Positions 8,205-16,781 of a stretch of 64,000 nucleotides of DNA are shown in pieces. Numbering within the stretch: position 1 is the first letter of the stretch; every line of letters begins with the position of its first letter. A program made the translations under genes and the position numbers. Origin of the DNA: Nocardia ninae NBRC 108245 (lineage in GTDB: Bacteria; Actinomycetota; Actinomycetes; Mycobacteriales; Mycobacteriaceae). The stretch lies in contig NZ_BJXA01000038.1 of assembly GCF_007990755.1 (NCBI RefSeq), positions 16,741 through 80,740 on the forward strand. The letters run 5' to 3'. The notes below the pieces were generated by a model. The model searched no databases. It saw nothing but the letters and a program-made list of their open reading frames with translations, and was not told the DNA's origin.

Positions 8205-8859
8205 GTCCCACCCAACTTTCCGCACGCCGAAGGACCGCACCCCGTCGCTGGTCTCTTGCGAGCTGTGCAAGTCTCCCCAAATCGCTACGACGGTAGAGCG
8301 TCTCGATTGCCGGACGGACCTCCATCTCGGCATTGCCCAGTTCCGGACGCCGGGCAAGATCGAGCACGGTCTGCTCCGGCGTCGTGACCAGCACTTGGCC
8401 TAGCGGCGTCTCGATACGCTCCGCGTCCAGTGCTTCGGTATCGCGGCGGACGAACCGGACATGTGCCGAGCGGTCGGTCAGCGCGATCGACCGGTGCTGA
8501 CTCGGAACCGCGACAACCGCGGTCGCCAGCGCACGAGGTACCGCTCCCAGCACGCGGGCTGCGCTGATTCCCATGACAATGGTGTGATCCGGCCCGTAAA
8601 TCGATGAGGCAATACCTGCGGCGGCTGGCTCGAGTTCGGGCAGCCAGGTCCGACCGACATAGTCCGGCGGGACGATGATGTAGTAGCCATGAGCAACGCG
8701 GTGCAGCACGCCTCGATCGACGAGCCGCGCGACCTCGGGCCGCGGTTGGGCGTAGATGCCAGCCAAGTCCTGCGGCCGCAGGGTTCGAAGCGGTGTTCGC
8801 CAGAGCTCGCTGGGCAGGACGATGCCGCGATGTTCCGCCACCTCCCGAAGAGTATGCAA
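8191..8859 (-). CDS. AbiEi-family antitoxin / transcriptional repressor
   Basis: 222-residue antitoxin of the AbiE type, with an N-terminal winged-helix region and the C-terminal antitoxin domain. In the family it neutralises AbiEii and represses its own promoter. Family features seen are the helical start LREVAEHRGIVLPSEL, the segment RLVDRGVLHRVAHGYY, SAARVLGAVPRAL, and TTPEQTVLDLARRPELG. The start is placed at a TTG just inside the frame; the frame stays open further upstream without a good start codon, so the N-terminus is uncertain. A perfect inverted repeat sits immediately before this TTG. It overlaps the truncated toxin gene downstream. Confidence 0.75.
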   Translation of the reverse strand: MHTLREVAEHRGIVLPSELWRTPLRTLRPQDLAGIYAQPRPEVARLVDRGVLHRVAHGYYIIVPPDYVGRTWLPELEPAAAGIASSIYGPDHTIVMGISAARVLGAVPRALATAVVAVPSQHRSIALTDRSAHVRFVRRDTEALDAERIETPLGQVLVTTPEQTVLDLARRPELGNAEMEVRPAIETLYRRSDLGRLAQLARDQRRGAVLRRAESWVGHEHR

Positions 8860-8860
8860 A

Positions 8861-8881
8861 TAGTTGGCTTTAACCCAACTA
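8861..8881. promoter_or_regulatory. Perfect 21-nt inverted repeat, likely AbiEi operator
   Basis: TAGTTGG-CTTTAAC-CCAACTA: perfect 7-bp arms around a 7-nt A/T-rich centre, ending 1 nt before the antitoxin's proposed TTG start. AbiEi antitoxins are known to repress their own operon by binding inverted repeats in the promoter, so an operator is the likely role. The 8882-9132 gap beyond it holds the att-like repeat and no supported gene. Confidence 0.55.
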
Positions 8882-9027
8882 AATGCATAGTACCGGGTCG
8901 GGTTCGCTCATCGGCATCACTGCTGCTCACCTAGACTTTTGCGCTGCTGCCCGCTGGGCGAAAACAGCTTCGAGAGCAGTTGACCGGCGAGAAGACACCT
9001 CTCGGTACGGTTTCGATCTATTGGGAG

Positions 9028-9043
9028 TCCCGCCGAGGGCACA
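9028..9043 (+). repeat. att-like direct repeat, right copy
   Basis: TCCCGCCGAGGGCACA differs at one base (C for T) from the 3' end of tRNA-Arg(CCT) at 4820-4835 and has the same orientation. It lies beyond the AbiE genes and 90 nt before the end of the dehalogenase gene, where accessory genes give way to chromosomal ones. Confidence 0.5.
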
Positions 9044-9132
9044 TCGAAACAGCTCGCCTGAGATAGGCATTGGGCATCCCCTTCACCGATCACGGGCAGC
9101 GCTGGCGTGCTGCCCGTATCGGTCTGCGGCCA

Positions 9133-10011
9133 TCAGCGGGTCAACAGGGTGCGGATGGCTTGGGTGACGGTGGCGGGGGATTCTTCGGCCATGAAGTGGC
9201 CGGAGGTGACGGTGGTGTGGGTGAGGTTGGGGGCCCAGGGTTTCCAGAGGGCGGGGGCGTCGAAGCCTAGGGCGGCGCCCCAGTCTTGCTGGAGGACGGT
9301 TACCGGCATGCGGAGGTGGTTGCCGGTGGTGCGGTCGGTGCGGTCGTGGTCGAGGTCGATGGTGGCGGAGGCTCGGTAGTCGGCGACGATGCTGGGGATG
9401 GCGGCGGCGGAGGCGGTGAGGTAGGCGGCGCGGATCTCGGGTGGGATGGCGGCGGGGTCGTTGGTCCAGGTGTCTAGGAAGTGGGAGAAGAAGAGGTCGG
9501 GGGTGGCGGCGATCATTTTTTCGGGGAGACCGGGGGGTTGGGCCATGAGGTAGAGGTGGAAGCCGACGGCGGCGGTTACGCCGTGCATGACGTCCCACAT
9601 GTCGAGGGTGGGGAGGACGTCGAGTGAGGCCAGGTGGGTGATGGTGTCGGGGTGGTCTAGGCCGGCGCGGATGGCGACGAGGGCGCCGCGGTCGTGGCCG
9701 GCGAGGGCGAAGCGAGCGTGGCCGAGGGTGCGGGCGACGGTGACGATGTCGGCGGCCATGGTGCGCTTGGAGTAGGTGGTGCCGTCGACGTCGGCGGGCT
9801 TGTCGCTGTCGCCGTAACCGCGCAGGTCGGGGCAGATGACGGTGTGGTCGGCGGCGAGGTCGGCGGCGACGTGGCGCCACATGAGGTGGGTTTGCGGGAA
9901 GCCGTGCAGCAGCACGATGGGGCTGCCCGAGCCGCCGACCGCGACATTGAGTTCGACCTGGTCGGCGACGGCGATCCGCTGGTAGTCGAATCCGGTAATC
10001 TTCGGTGCCAT
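9133..10011 (-). CDS. Haloacetate-dehalogenase-like alpha/beta hydrolase
   Basis: 292-residue alpha/beta hydrolase close to fluoroacetate/haloacetate dehalogenases (EC 3.8.1.3 family). Seen: HGFPQTHLMWRH (oxyanion region), DLRGYGDSDKP, nucleophile elbow AGHDRGA with Asp as nucleophile, SLDVLPT, ADYRASATIDLDHDR, and the catalytic His in SGHFMAEE. Compared with fluoroacetate dehalogenase as I remember it, the second carboxylate-binding Arg after GHDRG is Leu and the Trp of the halide pocket is Leu, so defluorination is doubtful and another substrate is likely. The ATG has AAGGACACCTC before it. It is transcribed divergently from the large regulator, 97 nt apart, which suggests control by it. 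Confidence 0.85.
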   Translation of the reverse strand: MAPKITGFDYQRIAVADQVELNVAVGGSGSPIVLLHGFPQTHLMWRHVAADLAADHTVICPDLRGYGDSDKPADVDGTTYSKRTMAADIVTVARTLGHARFALAGHDRGALVAIRAGLDHPDTITHLASLDVLPTLDMWDVMHGVTAAVGFHLYLMAQPPGLPEKMIAATPDLFFSHFLDTWTNDPAAIPPEIRAAYLTASAAAIPSIVADYRASATIDLDHDRTDRTTGNHLRMPVTVLQQDWGAALGFDAPALWKPWAPNLTHTTVTSGHFMAEESPATVTQAIRTLLTR

Positions 10012-10108
10012 GAGGTGTCCTTCCGATGTTCGTTGGTGACGTTGGACAGTCTTTTCCCGCGCACTCAGCAACTGATCAGCAGCGACTGAGTACGGCGTCG
10101 GCGGGCGC

Positions 10109-13100
10109 GTGGCGCAGCTGAACTTCGGTGTTCTCGGGCCCATCGGCGCCGAGCGCGCCGGGACGCCACTGCCGCTGAAGGGGTCGAAGCATCGCGCGGT
10201 GCTCGCACGGTTGCTCGTCGCGCGGGGGCGCATGGTCACGGTGGATCAGTTGATCGACGACCTGTGGGAACGGCCGCCGAGCGGTGCGGTGGGCGCGATC
10301 CAGACGTTCGTCGCCGAGCTGCGGCGGGTGCTGGAACCCGACCGCGCACCACGTACACCGGCACAGGTGCTGGTGACCGTCGCGCCGGGATACGCGTTGC
10401 GCACCGAGCCGGATGCGGTGGATGCGGACCGATTCGAGGCCGCCGTCGCGCGGACAGCAGAACTACTCGCCGCGAAGTACTTCGAGCGGGCATTGACGAT
10501 GGCCGACGTGGCGGCGGCACTGTGGCGTGGACCCGCCTACGCGGAATTCGCCGAACAGGGTTGGGCGCGTGCCGAAGTCGACCGGCTCGACGGGCTGCGA
10601 CTGCTGGCGGTCGAACATCGGGCTGCCGCGCTGATCGAGCTCGCACGGCCCGCCGAGGCCGAATCGGCGCTGAATGCGCTGCTCGCCGACCATCCTTTGC
10701 GCGAACACGCTTGGCAGCTGCTCGCTGTCGCGCTTTATCGATCCGGCAGGCAGAGCGACGCGCTTGCCGCCTTGCGCCGCATCCGGCACCTGCTGCGTAG
10801 CGAGTTGGGCACCGATCCCGGGCCTGAACTCCAGCGGGTGGAGGCGGACATCCTGGCGCACGCGCCGCACCTGCTTTCCTCGGCCGTACCCGCCCGAACA
10901 TTGCCGCCCGGAAAGGATTTCGTCGGGCGCCGGCAGGAGTTCGCCGCCATACAGCACGTTGCGAACGAAGTAGCCCGACACGGCCGCACCCGGCTGGTGC
11001 TACTGGCGGGCGAGGCGGGAGCCGGTAAAAGCGCTCTTGCCGAAGAAGTTTCGTCGGCGTTGACCGACGATGGCTGGATCGTCGCGCGCGGCGAGAGTCC
11101 GGCCGACCTCGGCGTTCCACCCGGCTGGGCCTGGACCAGGATCCTCGCGGCGCTGACCTCCGCAGGGGCAGCACACGAGCGTCCTCCAGCGAATAGCGAC
11201 GAACGACCGAACAACGAAGGCGCACCCACAGATCCGATCGAGGCGCGCTTCGTGTTCCATCGTGCCGCGGCCGACTATCTCGCGTCGGTGGCGCAACGCA
11301 CGCCGGTCCTGCTGGTATTCGATGACATACACAACGCCGGTTCGGAAACCCTGGACCTGCTCTCCGTGCTCGTCACCGGCGGTATCGCGGCCCCGGTGCT
11401 GATACTGGCGACGTACCGCAGCACCGACATCACCACCGAACTCACTGCCGCGCTGGCGAAGATGGCTCCCGCCGAGCCGGTTCGCGTGTACCTCAGCGGC
11501 TTGCCCGAAAACGACACCGTTGCCCTGGTACGCGCAATCGCCGGACCGGATATCGCCGAGCGCGACGGCCGCCGAATTCACCGGCGCGGCAATGGAAATC
11601 CGTTCTTCGTTCGCGAGCTGGCCCGGTTGCTTCGCGACGAGGGGTCCGACGCACTCGACACCATCCCGGCGGGCGTGCGCGAGGTCATCCGGCATCGCAT
11701 GGCGATGCTGCCGCAGTCCGCGCAGACCCTCGTCCAGCAGGCCGCCGTACTCGGCGAGGAGGTCGACCGCGAGATCCTCATCGAGCTCGCAGGCGACGCG
11801 GCCCGTGCCCTCGACGACCTCGAGTTTTCGCTGACTGCAGGGCTGTTCACCGAATCGCCCGAGGGATCACTGCGATTCACCCACGCGCTGGTACGCGACA
11901 CCGTGTACCGCGACATCAGCGGTCCGCGCCGGGCCAGGTGGCATGGCGAGATCGGCGAGCTACTCGAAAAGGTCGGCATCGCAGACGTTTCCGTCTTGGC
12001 ACATCATTTCGTCCGCGCGAACAGCCGGGCCACCGCGGCGAGCGCAGCCCGGTACGCGGGCGCCGCGGCGGTGGCGGCGGAACGAGGCTTCGCACTCGCC
12101 GAGGCGGTGCGGCAATGGCGCGCGGCCCTCGAAGCCTTCGACCGGATGCCCCGGCCCGATCCGGCCGCGCGACTCGACGCGGTCACCGGACTCGCTCGGG
12201 CGCTCGCAGTCACCGGCAACCTGGCCGAGGCGAGGCATTACCGCGGGCTGGCCATCACACAGGCCGGACAGTGGGCCGATCCAGTACAGGCCGCGCGAGT
12301 GATCAGCGCTTTCGACGTTCCCGCTATCTGGACCACCAACGACGACCCCGCCCTCGCACGCGACATCGTCGCCGCGGCCGAACGCATCCTCGCGATCCTG
12401 CCCGCCGAACAGCGTGAGCTGCGCGCCAGGCTGTGCACGACGGTTGCCCTCGAACTGCGCGGCGCAGACGACGACCGTGGTCTACGCGCCGCCGAGGAAG
12501 CCGAGGCAATCGCCAGGGAGCTCGACGAACCCGCCCTGCTGGCCTTCGCCCTCAACGGCCGTTTCATGCATACCTTCCAGAGCACCGGCCTGAGTGCGGA
12601 ACGCGCTCACATCAGCGACGAACTCACCGCTGTCGCACGACAGCACCGGCTGGTCACCTTCGAGGTGCTCGGCAGCCTGATCAGCCTCCAATCAGACTGC
12701 GCTATCGCCGATCTCGCATCAGCAGACGCACATGCGGCCGCAGCCGACCAGCTGTCCACCGAATACGAGCTACCGATGGTCAGCGTCTTCACCCATTGGT
12801 ACGCCGCGCTGCGCACCGCACTCACCGGCACCCACCACGCCGCCGAGACCGCTTACCGCACCGCCGCCAGGATGCTCACCGGCAGCGGCATGCCCGGCGT
12901 CGAACAGGGCCTCCTCCCGCTCGCACTGCTGTGCCTGCGACTCCAACACCGACTGCCGCCCGGCGACGACACAGCGGCCTGGGGTCCATACGAACCATGG
13001 GCCCGCCCGATCATCTTGTTGGACAAAGGCCTTCGTGACGAAGCTGCCGCCGCCCTGCAAGAAGTCCCCCATTCCCCACGCGACCTGCTGCTCGAACTAC

Positions 13101-13387
13101 GCACCTCCCTCGTAGCCCGCGCCGCCCACGCCCTCGGCGACACATCGACCATGCAGCGCTGCTACGACCAACTCCTCCCGGCCGCAACCGAACTCGCCGG
13201 CGCGGGCAGCGGCCTGATCACCCTCGAACCTGTCGCCTACTACCTCGCCGAAATGGCCACCGCTCTCGGCAATCCGGAAGCCGCCGCAACGCACCGGCGG
13301 CAAGCCCTCACCCTGGCCCGCCGAGCCGACTCGACCCATCTCATCGCGGCCGTCGCCGCGCCACTGAGCTCCTCAGCAAAGCAGTGA
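10109..13387 (+). CDS. AfsR/SARP-type transcriptional regulator with BTAD and AAA/STAND ATPase
   Basis: 1092-residue cytoplasmic regulator. An OmpR-like winged-helix DNA-binding domain (about residues 1-98, with SKHRAVLARLLVARGRMVTV and VAELRR) is followed by a bacterial transcriptional activation domain (about 105-250), then an ATPase with Walker A GEAGAGKS (301-308) and Walker B-like VLLVFDDIH (near 400), and a long helical TPR-like C-terminus. No C-terminal LuxR helix-turn-helix is visible, so DNA binding is by the N-terminal domain. The start is GTG. It is divergent from the dehalogenase-like gene and likely regulates it and/or distant clusters. The inducer is unknown. Confidence 0.85.
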   Translation: MAQLNFGVLGPIGAERAGTPLPLKGSKHRAVLARLLVARGRMVTVDQLIDDLWERPPSGAVGAIQTFVAELRRVLEPDRAPRTPAQVLVTVAPGYALRTEPDAVDADRFEAAVARTAELLAAKYFERALTMADVAAALWRGPAYAEFAEQGWARAEVDRLDGLRLLAVEHRAAALIELARPAEAESALNALLADHPLREHAWQLLAVALYRSGRQSDALAALRRIRHLLRSELGTDPGPELQRVEADILAHAPHLLSSAVPARTLPPGKDFVGRRQEFAAIQHVANEVARHGRTRLVLLAGEAGAGKSALAEEVSSALTDDGWIVARGESPADLGVPPGWAWTRILAALTSAGAAHERPPANSDERPNNEGAPTDPIEARFVFHRAAADYLASVAQRTPVLLVFDDIHNAGSETLDLLSVLVTGGIAAPVLILATYRSTDITTELTAALAKMAPAEPVRVYLSGLPENDTVALVRAIAGPDIAERDGRRIHRRGNGNPFFVRELARLLRDEGSDALDTIPAGVREVIRHRMAMLPQSAQTLVQQAAVLGEEVDREILIELAGDAARALDDLEFSLTAGLFTESPEGSLRFTHALVRDTVYRDISGPRRARWHGEIGELLEKVGIADVSVLAHHFVRANSRATAASAARYAGAAAVAAERGFALAEAVRQWRAALEAFDRMPRPDPAARLDAVTGLARALAVTGNLAEARHYRGLAITQAGQWADPVQAARVISAFDVPAIWTTNDDPALARDIVAAAERILAILPAEQRELRARLCTTVALELRGADDDRGLRAAEEAEAIARELDEPALLAFALNGRFMHTFQSTGLSAERAHISDELTAVARQHRLVTFEVLGSLISLQSDCAIADLASADAHAAAADQLSTEYELPMVSVFTHWYAALRTALTGTHHAAETAYRTAARMLTGSGMPGVEQGLLPLALLCLRLQHRLPPGDDTAAWGPYEPWARPIILLDKGLRDEAAAALQEVPHSPRDLLLELRTSLVARAAHALGDTSTMQRCYDQLLPAATELAGAGSGLITLEPVAYYLAEMATALGNPEAAATHRRQALTLARRADSTHLIAAVAAPLSSSAKQ

Positions 13388-13487
13388 GCACCGTCGAATA
13401 GTCGCCACATACTCAACGCACACGACTCATCTCGATGACCGAGAACCGCAGGAGCTCAACCACCTTGCTCGACTGATGCCGAGCACT

Positions 13488-14375
13488 TCACGGAGTAAGC
13501 AGCAGGTCCTGTTCAACAGGCGGCTTCCCGGAATACCAAGGCACGACCTGACCAAAACGAATCAGTTCTCCATACAGCGCTGGATCAATGCCCGGCGTCA
13601 ACGCCAGATCGAGCACAGCGCGGGCCGCCTCGGCCGGTGTCTGCGCGTGGCTGAAATCGCTGAACCACGGCCGCGACGTCGCGGTGTCGACCATGCCGGG
13701 ACACACCGCGGCGACCAAAGTGCCACTGGCCAAGTCACTGTCGCGACGCTCAGCGGCCACCGCGCGCACAGCGGCAACCTGAGCCACCTTCGACGGCACG
13801 TTCAGCCAGCGCGGCCACCCTGCCTCCTGCGCGGTCTTCGAATGTATTGCACCGCGCCAAGTTTCGACAGCCTCCTCGACCTGGTCGAGAGTGGCACCGT
13901 CGAACAGTGGCCGCAGTCGCTCAGGCAAGTGCCCCAGCGCACCCAATGTGCTTGCCACCACGAGCAATCGCCCACCGGGCCGCAGGATCGGGCCGAAGCT
14001 GCGCAGGATGGCATGCGTCGCGGTGTTGGAGACATCGATGAATTCATCGGCCATCGCCGATTGCGACCGGTCGGGGGTGAGCCGAGTAATGGCGTTGGAG
14101 AACACAATGTCCACACCGCCGTAGCTGTCCCGCAGCTCCGCGGCGAAATCAGCGATGCCCGCAGTATCGGCAACATCGAGCACCCGGCCCTGCACCTGGC
14201 TCCGGGTGCCGGATGCCGCCGCAACCTCGGCTGCGGCATCCGCAACTCGCCGCGCATTGCGTCCGGTGAGCAACACCAGATCAGCCGGGTCCATCCGAGC
14301 CGCCAGCCCTTCGGCTAGCGCCCGCCCCAAACCTTGATTCGCCCCGGTCACCAGGGCAATACGTGCGACATTCAT
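13488..14375 (-). CDS. Short-chain dehydrogenase/reductase family protein with an atypical active site
   Basis: 295-residue Rossmann protein of the carbonyl-reductase-like SDR group. The cofactor motif TGANQGLGRA is at residues 10-19, with GRN after strand 2 suggesting NADPH, FSNA in place of NNAG, and catalytic Ser in VVASTLGAL. At the YxxxK position the sequence reads NVPSK: the Lys is kept but the Tyr is Asn. Either another residue supplies the proton or the protein is not a classical reductase. It is divergent from a LysR regulator with a 70-nt shared control region, the usual arrangement for a regulated pair. Confidence 0.8.
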   Translation of the reverse strand: MNVARIALVTGANQGLGRALAEGLAARMDPADLVLLTGRNARRVADAAAEVAAASGTRSQVQGRVLDVADTAGIADFAAELRDSYGGVDIVFSNAITRLTPDRSQSAMADEFIDVSNTATHAILRSFGPILRPGGRLLVVASTLGALGHLPERLRPLFDGATLDQVEEAVETWRGAIHSKTAQEAGWPRWLNVPSKVAQVAAVRAVAAERRDSDLASGTLVAAVCPGMVDTATSRPWFSDFSHAQTPAEAARAVLDLALTPGIDPALYGELIRFGQVVPWYSGKPPVEQDLLLTP

Positions 14376-14418
14376 GACTCCAAACTAGGAACGCCCCAGC
14401 CATGAGTCCAACGAAAGT

Positions 14419-14430
14419 CAGGCATGCCTG
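14419..14430. promoter_or_regulatory. 12-nt palindrome in the SDR/LysR divergent control region
   Basis: CAGGCATGCCTG is a perfect palindrome, 16 nt before the LysR start and 44 nt before the SDR start. LysR proteins bind interrupted palindromes between divergent genes, so this is a candidate core of the binding site. The position is suggestive; binding is inferred. Confidence 0.35.
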
Positions 14431-14445
14431 GTATGCGTAAAACTC

Positions 14446-15369
14446 ATGGACTTCACCGACGTCTCGCTCACCGCGCTGCGCGTCTTCCGCGCCGTCGCCG
14501 AGCAGGGCACCTTCACCGCGGCGGCGGGCTCACTCGGTTACACCCAGTCCGCGGTCTCCCGGCAGATCGCGTCGGTTGAGCGTATGGCGGGCACGGAACT
14601 GCTCGAGCGTCGCCGTGACGGCGTAAAACTCACGGCGGCAGGGCATCTCGTGTTGCGCCGAGCCACCACAGTGTTAGAGCAGATCGACGCGACCGCCCGC
14701 GAACTGTCCGGACTGCCCGCCCAAACAGCGACGGTGCGGGTGGGCTGGTTCCCCAGTGCTGGCGCCGCTCTGTTACCGAAAGCCATTGCGGCACTGCGCC
14801 GAACCCATCCCGGCATCACCGTACTGGGCCGGGAAGGCAGCACACCGGCACTGGTCCGCGCCTTGCGCGCGGGCAGCGTGGACCTCGCTCTCCTCGGCTC
14901 CGAGCCACCGTTTCGGCCGCCGGATACCGAGTCTCCCGCCCTCATCCTGCAAACCCTCACCGAGCGCAGCCTGTGCGTGGCCGTACCCGCCACGCACGCA
15001 CTCGCGCGCGGCGACTACATCGACGTCGCCGACCTGCACGGCCAGCAGTGGATCGCCGGGCCGAACACCACGGACGACCGGCTGATGGGCGTCTGGCCCG
15101 GACTGGACGAGCGCCCCGAGATCACGCACACCGCACGCGATTGGCTGGCCAAGCTCCAATTGGTCGCCGCGGGTTGCGGACTCACCACCCTCCCCGCCAT
15201 CCTTGCTCCCGCCGCACCACCCGGCGTGCGCATCCTGCCGGTCCGCGGCGGCCCACAGGAACAGCGGCGCTTGTTGCTGGCGCACCTTCCGTCCCCACTC
15301 GGCGACGCGGCGACCCGGACCGCCGAAGCGCTCCGGGTCGCCGCGATCGAGCTGGACATACCCCGCTGA
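14446..15369 (+). CDS. LysR-family transcriptional regulator
   Basis: 307 residues. The N-terminal winged helix-turn-helix is typical (ALRVFRAVAEQGTFTAAA, then LGYTQSAVSRQIASVE and ELLERRRDGVKLTAAG, residues about 6-65), followed by a periplasmic-binding-like effector domain (about 90-300; VRVGWFPSAGAALLP). LysR proteins usually activate the divergent gene in response to a small molecule and repress themselves. Here the divergent partner is the atypical SDR. The effector is unknown. Confidence 0.9.
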   Translation: MDFTDVSLTALRVFRAVAEQGTFTAAAGSLGYTQSAVSRQIASVERMAGTELLERRRDGVKLTAAGHLVLRRATTVLEQIDATARELSGLPAQTATVRVGWFPSAGAALLPKAIAALRRTHPGITVLGREGSTPALVRALRAGSVDLALLGSEPPFRPPDTESPALILQTLTERSLCVAVPATHALARGDYIDVADLHGQQWIAGPNTTDDRLMGVWPGLDERPEITHTARDWLAKLQLVAAGCGLTTLPAILAPAAPPGVRILPVRGGPQEQRRLLLAHLPSPLGDAATRTAEALRVAAIELDIPR

Positions 15370-15528
15370 CCACCCACAGCGACTCGACCCCACGGTGCAC
15401 GACGACCCGACTCAGCGCGGAGTACCGTGGATTTGCTTGCAGTTTGCTTTCGCTCGCCGCAGTACCTGCGTAACCGTCCTGAGCTGCTCTTCACCTGGTC
15501 GCCGGCCCAGCACAAGGAGAAGTCTTCG

Positions 15529-16677
15529 ATGCGCGTTATTCGTGGTTGGAAGAGTGCGGTAGCCCTGGCCACCGCCTCGGCGAGCGTCCTGCTCGGTCTC
15601 CAGGCCGCACCGGCCACAGCGGAAGCTCCGGGGATGCTGATCGACTCGATCCCGCAGGCCGACGGCTGGCGGCCGATGCCGAACGGGTCGGTCATCACCT
15701 ACTGGATGGCCGGGTCGGACGGCACGCCGCAGCAGGCCAGCGGGGCCCTGTTCGTGCCGACGGGCACGCCGCCGTCGGGCGGGTGGCCGGTCATCGCGTT
15801 CGATCACGGGACCACGGGCCTCGGGCGCGGGTGCGGTGGCGAATCCGATCCGAGCACGGCGCCGCACTCGCATTGGCATACCGAGGAAGACGACATCATG
15901 CTGCGCCTGATCGACCAAGGCTTCGCGGTGGTGGCTCCCGACTACCTCGGGCTCGGCCTTTTCGACACCGGCCCGCACCCGTACCTCGAGCTGAAGACCG
16001 AGGCGACGGCCACCATCGATCTGCTGCGCGCCGCCCGCTCCGCGCACCCCGAACTGTCGCGCACCTGGGCCGCGATGGGCCCCTCACAGGGCGGCCAGGC
16101 GGCACTGGGCACCGGACACCTCCAGTCGAGTTACGCCCCCGACCTCGACTACCGCGGCACCATCGCGATCGATCCGGAGTCCGATGTCGAAAAGGCACTG
16201 CCCATAGCGGGTCCCGCTATTCCGACCGTGCCGGGAACGTCGGAAACATTGGGCTTCTTGACGAGCATTTTCGCCGGCTTCCGAGCCGCGCGACCCGACA
16301 TCGACTTCGATCAGTACTTGAGCCCGGCCGGGCGGACGCTGCTCGATGAGATCGGCACCATGTGCAAGCCGGAGATCGAGGCGCGGGTGGACGGCGTCGG
16401 CATCGGTGAGCTGCTGTCGAAGCCGTTGTCCGACAGCCGTGTCCGGGCTGCCTACGAGTCCTACCTGACCGTGCCGACCAGCGGCTACGACGCCCCGATC
16501 CTGTTGCTGCTCAACGTCACCGATACCACGGTCCCGTCCCCGCTGCACGCGGCGCTGGCCGCTCAGTTCGCCGCCAACGACGTCGACTTCCAGACCGTCA
16601 CGGGCACCGGCACGCATACCCAGCTCAATCCCCAAATGTGGTCCGCCATCGACGCTTTCCTGACTCGCGTCAGGTAA
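15529..16677 (+). CDS. Secreted lipase/esterase (secretory lipase family)
   Basis: 382-residue exported alpha/beta hydrolase of the LIP (secretory lipase) family. Signal peptide: basic MRVIRGWK, hydrophobic core, cleavage after ATA near residue 32. The nucleophile is Ser in GPSQGG; the oxyanion segment is FDHGTTG and the catalytic His is probably in TGTHTQLN near the C-terminus. The ATG is preceded by AAGGAGAAG; the longer frame from 15427 has no signal peptide at its N-terminus. A relative of the same family is at 33-34 kb on the other strand. Acyl-ester cleavage outside the cell is likely; the exact lipid is unknown. Confidence 0.85.
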   Translation: MRVIRGWKSAVALATASASVLLGLQAAPATAEAPGMLIDSIPQADGWRPMPNGSVITYWMAGSDGTPQQASGALFVPTGTPPSGGWPVIAFDHGTTGLGRGCGGESDPSTAPHSHWHTEEDDIMLRLIDQGFAVVAPDYLGLGLFDTGPHPYLELKTEATATIDLLRAARSAHPELSRTWAAMGPSQGGQAALGTGHLQSSYAPDLDYRGTIAIDPESDVEKALPIAGPAIPTVPGTSETLGFLTSIFAGFRAARPDIDFDQYLSPAGRTLLDEIGTMCKPEIEARVDGVGIGELLSKPLSDSRVRAAYESYLTVPTSGYDAPILLLLNVTDTTVPSPLHAALAAQFAANDVDFQTVTGTGTHTQLNPQMWSAIDAFLTRVR

Positions 16678-16781
16678 TAGGACTACCTGGCGAGAATCCG
16701 TTGGAACCTGACGATCAAGCCACTTCTCGCGGACGGGCGCCGCACATAGCGTCGTAAGCACCGACGAGAAGGAGACTTTCG

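Larger units (their letters stand above)
4820..9043. mobile_element. Putative tRNA-associated accessory (defence-like) island
   Basis: The interval starts at the tRNA-Arg 3' end and stops at a 15/16 copy of that end. Everything between is on the minus strand and is accessory in type: a methylase-specificity fusion, a small membrane protein and an AbiE toxin-antitoxin pair with a truncated toxin. Genes on both sides are ordinary chromosomal enzymes and regulators. Base composition looks less G+C-rich than the flanks by inspection. No integrase, excisionase or transfer gene is seen, so this would be a decayed or cargo-only insertion. The boundaries rest on the repeat alone. Confidence 0.45.

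Noticed and set aside
8883-9167. Plus-strand frame between the antitoxin and the dehalogenase
   Set aside because: No family features, poor start, and it crosses the att-like repeat into the 3' end of the dehalogenase gene on the other strand.
9083-9880. Arg/His/Pro-rich frame antiparallel-register to the dehalogenase
   Set aside because: Composition is that of a shifted frame of a G+C-rich gene; the dehalogenase frame has the catalytic motifs.
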